A stretch of 19,793 nucleotides of DNA from contig DATLOJ010000146.1 in assembly GCA_035536315.1 (NCBI GenBank), positions 1-19,793 of the forward strand, read 5' to 3'. The position numbers and the translations under genes were made by a program. Below, one piece after another: positions 16,206 through 19,793 of this stretch. The notes under the pieces are model-generated. The model did no database searches, was not told the origin of the DNA, and worked only from the letters and a program-made list of their open reading frames with translations. This DNA is from DATLOJ01 sp035536315. Lineage in GTDB: Bacteria; Actinomycetota; CADDZG01; JAHWKV01. Each line of letters opens with the position of its first letter. Positions within the stretch are counted from its first letter, which is position 1.

Positions 16206-17275
16206 TCGGCCATACCTGCCTTTATGAGGAATCCGTTCCACCAGTTGGGAGGCGAGAGCAGTGACTCGAGCTTCGGTCTTACCTGTTCCGCGATCACTTT
16301 CTGAAGTGCAGCCGATGATTCATGCACCTCGTCTATCGCCCTGGAGAAACCCGCAACGTTGTCCCCGTTATCCACGGTCAGAGAGGCCATCGGGCTCATA
16401 AACTCGGTGCTGGCTCCCCCCGGTGTGGTTATCACGGGAACGCCGACAGCCAGGGCCTCCGCAACGATGTAACCGAACGGCTCGTACCTCGAGGGAGCGA
16501 TCACGAAATCCGCCGCGCCGTAGAGCGACCGCATCACCTCAGGTGACGCGTCGTTCCAAACTCGAATGCCTTCCGGGGGCCGGAAGGAGGACGATCCGCG
16601 CAGCGCCATCACCCAATTCACATCTCGTCTTGCCGACAGGAGAGCCATGACGGTCGAAAAGCCCTTTTGCGGGTGATCGCTTCCGGCGTACAAGCCTATG
16701 AACGCCCCGGGATCGAGGCGCAGGAGGCGTCGACACTCCTGTTTGTCCTGGGGCTTCCAGAAGCCGGTATCGAGTGGAAGCCACACAGTCGAGCACGGAA
16801 TTCCGAAGAAGCTTTCGACCTCCTCCCTGGTCTGATCAGAGTTGCAAAGACAGGTCTTCCCCCTGCCGCTCACGCGCTCGAGCGTCATCGAGTCGTAGTA
16901 CTTGAGCTTTGTATAGCCCTTTCTTGAGATGAAGGGCTTTATCGCCTCAGCCATTCCGCGGTAAGTCCCGTGGAACATGTGTACACGCCTTATCGCGGCG
17001 GGGAGCGGGTACCAGCCAATCGTGGAGTTGGAAATCACGGTTGCGTTCGCTGACCGCGCGCGAGCCGCCCGCCCAATCGACAGGCCTTCGACAACGGCTT
17101 GCAGCTTCAGCGCTCTACCCGCTCCCTCCATCCAGCGCGGAACCAGATTCCTGTTCAACGTCTCCACGTCATACCCTCGGTCGGCGAAGCCCCGTATGAG
17201 CAGGCGAACAAAGGATTCGACACCGCCCGCAGCCTCCGGCGGCTGAGAAGTGAGGATGACGACGGATCCGCTCAT
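16202..17275 (-). CDS. GT4 family glycosyltransferase
   Basis: This 357-residue GT-B enzyme begins MSGSVVILTSQPPEAAGGVESF, the GGVE loop of GT4 proteins. HMFHGTYRGMAEAI (99-112) and CNSDQTREEVE are typical of the acceptor domain, LYAGSDHPQKG (195-205) of the donor domain, and EX7E is intact as E265-PFGYIVA-E273 followed by ALAVGVPVITTPGGA. The frame stays open for 104 codons upstream, but that stretch is arginine- and cysteine-rich and lies antisense-free inside the GT2 gene. ATG 17275, overlapping the GT2 stop as ATGA, is the convincing start. It sits between a GT2 and a two-domain transferase, so it is probably a mid-chain enzyme; specificity unknown. Confidence 0.9.
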   Translation of the reverse strand: MSGSVVILTSQPPEAAGGVESFVRLLIRGFADRGYDVETLNRNLVPRWMEGAGRALKLQAVVEGLSIGRAARARSANATVISNSTIGWYPLPAAIRRVHMFHGTYRGMAEAIKPFISRKGYTKLKYYDSMTLERVSGRGKTCLCNSDQTREEVESFFGIPCSTVWLPLDTGFWKPQDKQECRRLLRLDPGAFIGLYAGSDHPQKGFSTVMALLSARRDVNWVMALRGSSSFRPPEGIRVWNDASPEVMRSLYGAADFVIAPSRYEPFGYIVAEALAVGVPVITTPGGASTEFMSPMASLTVDNGDNVAGFSRAIDEVHESSAALQKVIAEQVRPKLESLLSPPNWWNGFLIKAGMAE

Positions 17276-18183
17276 CGTTGGCCGCGCCTGGGGGGCCGGA
17301 GCAACGCCGCCCCTTCGATCATCAAGCCTCCCAGGCCGCGAGCAATTCCCAAGTTGCATCGCCTTCGAATTCCATGCCCCAGGAACCTGAGTGATTGCCG
17401 CGTTCCTGATCGTTCGAGGTTGTCGACAGTCCCGAGCTTTCTTGCAGTCAGGAAGTTCCTCCGACGAAGACGTTCGTAGCGCATCAGTGATCCGAACTGA
17501 GCCTGGCCGGGGGTCACGAGATGCCACACCCAGGCACCCTGAATCAACGCAAACTTTGCCCCACCGCGGCCGGCACGAATGAACCACTCCGACTCGTCGC
17601 CGGGGCCAGAAAGCTTGGGTTCGAAGACTCCATGATCGGCAAATGCGCCGACTCTAACGAGAGTGTTACCCGCCTCTAGAGCGCGCATGTGGCTCTTCGC
17701 ATCGGGGGCCGGGTACAGATTGCTCTTGAAACTATCGAGGCACTCTGCACACATACCCCGCCAGGATTCTCCATCGCGCATCGTGCGAGCCCCACCAGCG
17801 ACTGCGTCGAGGTCCGCGTCTTCCACAAGGGCCGCCACCAGAGTTTCGAGCACATTCGAGCGAGCAAGCCTGTCGTCGTCGAACAGCCAAACAAGGTCAC
17901 CGGTTACCTCGCGGAGCGCACGGTTGCGGTTGCGATTTGCTCCGGCTTCCGGCTCTCCCAGATACAGAACGCGGAAAGGGGCGACTGAGGCAAAGGACTT
18001 GACCACCTCCTGCGCGGCTTTCTGAGGTGAATTATCAGACACGATCACTTCGACTAACTCCGATGGGTAAATGATCCCGAGCAAGCTTTCCAGAGTTCTT
18101 TGCAGTAGTTCCGGCCGGTCGCGCGTGGGTATGACGACAGAGACACTCGGCAGATCGATGCGCCGGTTCAACTGAGTGCTCAC
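17272..18183 (-). CDS. GT2 family glycosyltransferase
   Basis: This 303-residue protein is the only GT-A fold transferase in the window. SVSVVIPTRDRPELL (13-27) is the nucleotide-binding first strand, VSDNSP (48-53) the second acidic site, and LFDDDR (100-105) the metal-binding DXD-type motif. GPGDESEW (193-200) stands where the family has its catalytic acidic GGED-like motif, and WHLVTP (220-225) supplies the usual metal-ligand histidine. The C-terminal third is strongly basic, which would suit membrane-surface association near lipid-linked substrate. GTG 18183 overlaps the upstream stop as GTGA and the gene ends in an ATGA overlap with the next. Inverting transfer from an NDP-sugar is expected for GT2; the sugar is not predictable here. 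Confidence 0.92.
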   Translation of the reverse strand: MSTQLNRRIDLPSVSVVIPTRDRPELLQRTLESLLGIIYPSELVEVIVSDNSPQKAAQEVVKSFASVAPFRVLYLGEPEAGANRNRNRALREVTGDLVWLFDDDRLARSNVLETLVAALVEDADLDAVAGGARTMRDGESWRGMCAECLDSFKSNLYPAPDAKSHMRALEAGNTLVRVGAFADHGVFEPKLSGPGDESEWFIRAGRGGAKFALIQGAWVWHLVTPGQAQFGSLMRYERLRRRNFLTARKLGTVDNLERSGTRQSLRFLGHGIRRRCNLGIARGLGGLMIEGAALLRPPRRGQR

Positions 18184-19298
18184 GTCCGCCGGTAGAAGTC
18201 CAGGGCGGACTCAGCGGTCGTCTGCCAGTTGAACTTTTTTTCGACGGACTCTCTCCCAGAAGCTCCAATCGATTTCGCCAGCTCTGGCTCTCTGGGCAAT
18301 CGTTCGAGAATGAGCCGCAGTCCTTTCACATCGCCGTCCGGAAAGGTGAAGCCTGTCCGGCCGTTCTCGACAATCTCCGGCAGTGATGCCACGTCAGATG
18401 CGATCGCGGGCCTCGAATGCCACATGCCTTCCAGCAGCGTCAGGCCAAGCAGCTCGGGATGAGGATGCAGGTGCCCGCGGTAATCTCGCCGGGTGCTGGG
18501 AAGCACGACGCACAAACAGTTTCGGTATAGGCGTTGAAGCTCCGAGTCATTTTGGGCAATGACAAAACGCACCTTCTTCTCCCCCACCTGTGTCGTCAGA
18601 TAACTGTGATAGATCGAGTCGACAATCTGCCCGGCCACGACAAGCTCCAGATTCTCGGGCAGGGCCTGAATCAAGCGATCGATTCCCTTGTGCGGTGAAA
18701 TTCTGCCCGTGAACAGGACAAAGCCGGTAGCAGTTGATTCTGTCTGCGGAGACATGGGCGACGCGAATGGGCTCGCGTCTCCTCCTCCGTAAATGATTTG
18801 GTGGTCACCATCGCTCATCCACGGAAACTGCTGCAGTGAGTATCGGGAGATGGGGAGGAACCCACGGAACAGGCGATGCAGCCGCAGCTTTCGAATCCCG
18901 GTTCGGCCCCCGCCTCCCAGCTGAGTTAAATATGCACGTTTTCCGGAGAAGCGCGCAGCTGCAGCTAGAGCAATCGACACCTTGGTCGCGTTGAAGCAAT
19001 GTATGACGTCGAAGCTGGCGAGATGCCTAATCACCCGAAAAGACCAGGGATCAACCAGACGGTTGCTTCCGATAGGAAGACGCTTGAAGGTCTCCACCGC
19101 TAGGCCGAACTCGTCCTCGGAGCTCGCCCTCCTTTCATCGAACGTGATCAAGGAGCAAGGGACGACGCGACTCATTGCGCGGGCAAACTCGACCGGGTAC
19201 CTCTCCCCTCCTCCCAGGTAACCCGACCCGCCGAAGGGCGTTGGGCTAACGACCGCTACTTTAAGAGCCCGGTTGGGCCTCAGGCCAGACTCCGCCAC
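18180..19298 (-). CDS. GT4 family glycosyltransferase
   Basis: This 372-residue GT-B enzyme carries VAVVSPTPFGGSGYLGGGERY (14-34), the glycine-rich first loop, then FDVIHCFN (96-103) in the acceptor domain and LFTGRISPHKGIDRLI (195-210) opening the donor domain. EX7E is present as E282-LLGLTLL-E290 followed by GMWHSRPAIASDVASLPEIVE. The histidine-rich stretch just before it (HLHPHPE) is unusual but in place of the normal loop. The only plausible start is GTG 19298, which overlaps the end of the ccr gene by 19 nt and has only a weak Shine-Dalgarno. It is the first glycosyltransferase gene in reading order and may mark the locus border. Acceptor and donor unknown. Confidence 0.9.
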   Translation of the reverse strand: MAESGLRPNRALKVAVVSPTPFGGSGYLGGGERYPVEFARAMSRVVPCSLITFDERRASSEDEFGLAVETFKRLPIGSNRLVDPWSFRVIRHLASFDVIHCFNATKVSIALAAAARFSGKRAYLTQLGGGGRTGIRKLRLHRLFRGFLPISRYSLQQFPWMSDGDHQIIYGGGDASPFASPMSPQTESTATGFVLFTGRISPHKGIDRLIQALPENLELVVAGQIVDSIYHSYLTTQVGEKKVRFVIAQNDSELQRLYRNCLCVVLPSTRRDYRGHLHPHPELLGLTLLEGMWHSRPAIASDVASLPEIVENGRTGFTFPDGDVKGLRLILERLPREPELAKSIGASGRESVEKKFNWQTTAESALDFYRRT

Positions 19299-19793
19299 GC
19301 AGTGACCTGGTCACCAAGTTGCTCCCGGCGATCCGGATCCTGCACCCCTTCCCCATCGTTCTCGGCCAGACACAGAACTCCGAGCTTGCCCAGGTGTGAG
19401 TTCGAGTGGACCTGGAAAGCGGCCTCACCTGTGTCGGCCAGAGGAAAGACCTTCGACAAAATCGGCTGAATCATTCCCAGGTCCAGCATTCGGTTGGCCT
19501 CCCAGGCCTCGCGGTAGTTAGCAAAGTGCGAGCCAATGATCGTCTTCAGGTGCATCCACAGATAGCGGTTGTCGTACTCGTGCATATAGCCGGAGGTCGA
19601 GGCGCACGTCACGATCTTTCCTCCCCGCCGCGCTACGAAGACGCTTGCGCCGAACGTCTCCCTGCCCGGGTGTTCGAAAACAATGTCGGGATCGGCGCCT
19701 CCTGTTAGCTCCCTTACTTTCTTTCCAAACCGAGTCCACTCTTTAGGGTTCTGCTGGCCATCCGACCAGAACTTGAAACCCTCACCCTTGCGA
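19280..19793 (-). CDS. ccr: Crotonyl-CoA carboxylase/reductase, C-terminal part (5' end outside window)
   Basis: About 170 residues are visible and the frame is open to the window edge. DPDIVFEHPGRETFGASVF, then GGKIVTCASTSGY, then RYLWMHLKTIIGSHFANYRE followed by AWEANRM match the nucleotide-binding and C-terminal region of crotonyl-CoA carboxylase/reductase, a zinc-less medium-chain dehydrogenase/reductase. The full enzyme reductively carboxylates crotonyl-CoA to ethylmalonyl-CoA with NADPH and CO2, feeding the ethylmalonyl-CoA pathway or polyketide extender supply. The tail GKLGVLCLAENDGEGVQD resembles the Streptomyces forms. Its stop lies inside the start region of the first glycosyltransferase gene. 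It is metabolically unrelated to glycan assembly, so it probably marks the neighbouring locus. A close paralogue acting on another enoyl-CoA cannot be excluded without the N-terminal half. Confidence 0.88.
   Translation of the reverse strand, partial: RKGEGFKFWSDGQQNPKEWTRFGKKVRELTGGADPDIVFEHPGRETFGASVFVARRGGKIVTCASTSGYMHEYDNRYLWMHLKTIIGSHFANYREAWEANRMLDLGMIQPILSKVFPLADTGEAAFQVHSNSHLGKLGVLCLAENDGEGVQDPDRREQLGDQVTAWRSLA

Larger units (their letters stand above)
1..19793 (-). other. Predicted polysaccharide biosynthesis operon (both ends beyond window)
   Basis: All fourteen recognisable genes point the same way. Junctions are either overlaps (most of exactly 4 nt) or gaps of 10 to 21 nt. There is no room for an internal promoter or terminator outside coding sequence, and I saw no hairpin followed by a T-run in transcription direction. 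This fits one long transcript entering from the right edge and leaving at the left edge. Internal promoters inside coding regions cannot be excluded by eye. Functionally the genes belong together (glycosyltransferases, lipid-carrier transferase, ligase/polymerase, amidotransferase, methyltransferase), apart from the ccr tail at the right edge. Confidence 0.7.

Noticed and set aside
17276..17587. N-terminal extension of the GT4 gene that ends at 16202
   Set aside because: The 104 extra codons lie inside the GT2 gene and look like noise; ATG 17275 gives the standard GT4 N-terminus and an ATGA overlap.
1..19793. RNA genes, insertion sequences, CRISPR repeats, attachment sites and intrinsic terminators
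   Set aside because: I looked for cloverleaf-like segments, repeated units, terminal inverted repeats, transposase motifs and hairpin plus T-run signals on both strands and saw none; coding sequence fills essentially the whole window.

Overview
The whole 19.8 kb window is a dense, GC-rich surface-polysaccharide locus in which every recognisable gene lies on the minus strand, so transcription runs from right to left. I found no tRNA, rRNA, insertion sequence, CRISPR array or terminator, and no intergenic gap longer than about 21 bp. The best guess for the organism is an uncultured member of the Actinomycetota. The reasons are GC-rich coding sequence, many GTG starts, mostly TGA stops, a DUF4012 protein, and a crotonyl-CoA carboxylase/reductase whose tail resembles the Streptomyces enzymes. 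This placement is an inference, because no phylogenetic marker is present.

Layout in order of transcription, from the right edge. (1) The 3' end of a crotonyl-CoA carboxylase/reductase gene (19280 to the edge). (2) A GT4 glycosyltransferase (18180-19298). (3) A GT2 glycosyltransferase (17272-18183). (4) A GT4 (16202-17275). (5) A two-domain glycosyltransferase (13905-16205). (6) A GT4 with a cysteine cluster (12823-13908). (7) An O-antigen ligase/polymerase-like membrane protein (11327-12838). (8) A second two-domain GT4-GT4 protein (9063-11330). (9) An AsnB-type amidotransferase (7238-9052). (10) A GT4 (6169-7227). (11) A SAM-dependent methyltransferase (5417-6172). (12) A GT-C-like polytopic membrane protein (4044-5399). 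(13) A WbuB/WcaI-like GT4 (2863-4047). (14) A large ORF (left edge to 2841) joining a WecA/MraY-type phosphoglycosyl transferase to a DUF4012 domain; its C-terminus lies outside the window.

These genes suggest one assembly line. The WecA-like half of gene 14 would load the first sugar phosphate onto undecaprenyl phosphate. About ten cytoplasmic glycosyltransferase domains would extend the repeat unit. The AsnB-like enzyme and the methyltransferase would decorate it, probably as a uronamide and a methyl group. After export, the ligase/polymerase protein and the GT-C protein would polymerise, attach or branch it outside the membrane, and DUF4012 would act on the outer face. No flippase, chain-length regulator or nucleotide-sugar synthesis gene is present, so those functions must be encoded elsewhere. 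The points most worth following are the in-frame fusion of the initiating transferase to DUF4012, the two double-glycosyltransferase fusions, and the chain of 4-nt start/stop overlaps that couples most of the genes.
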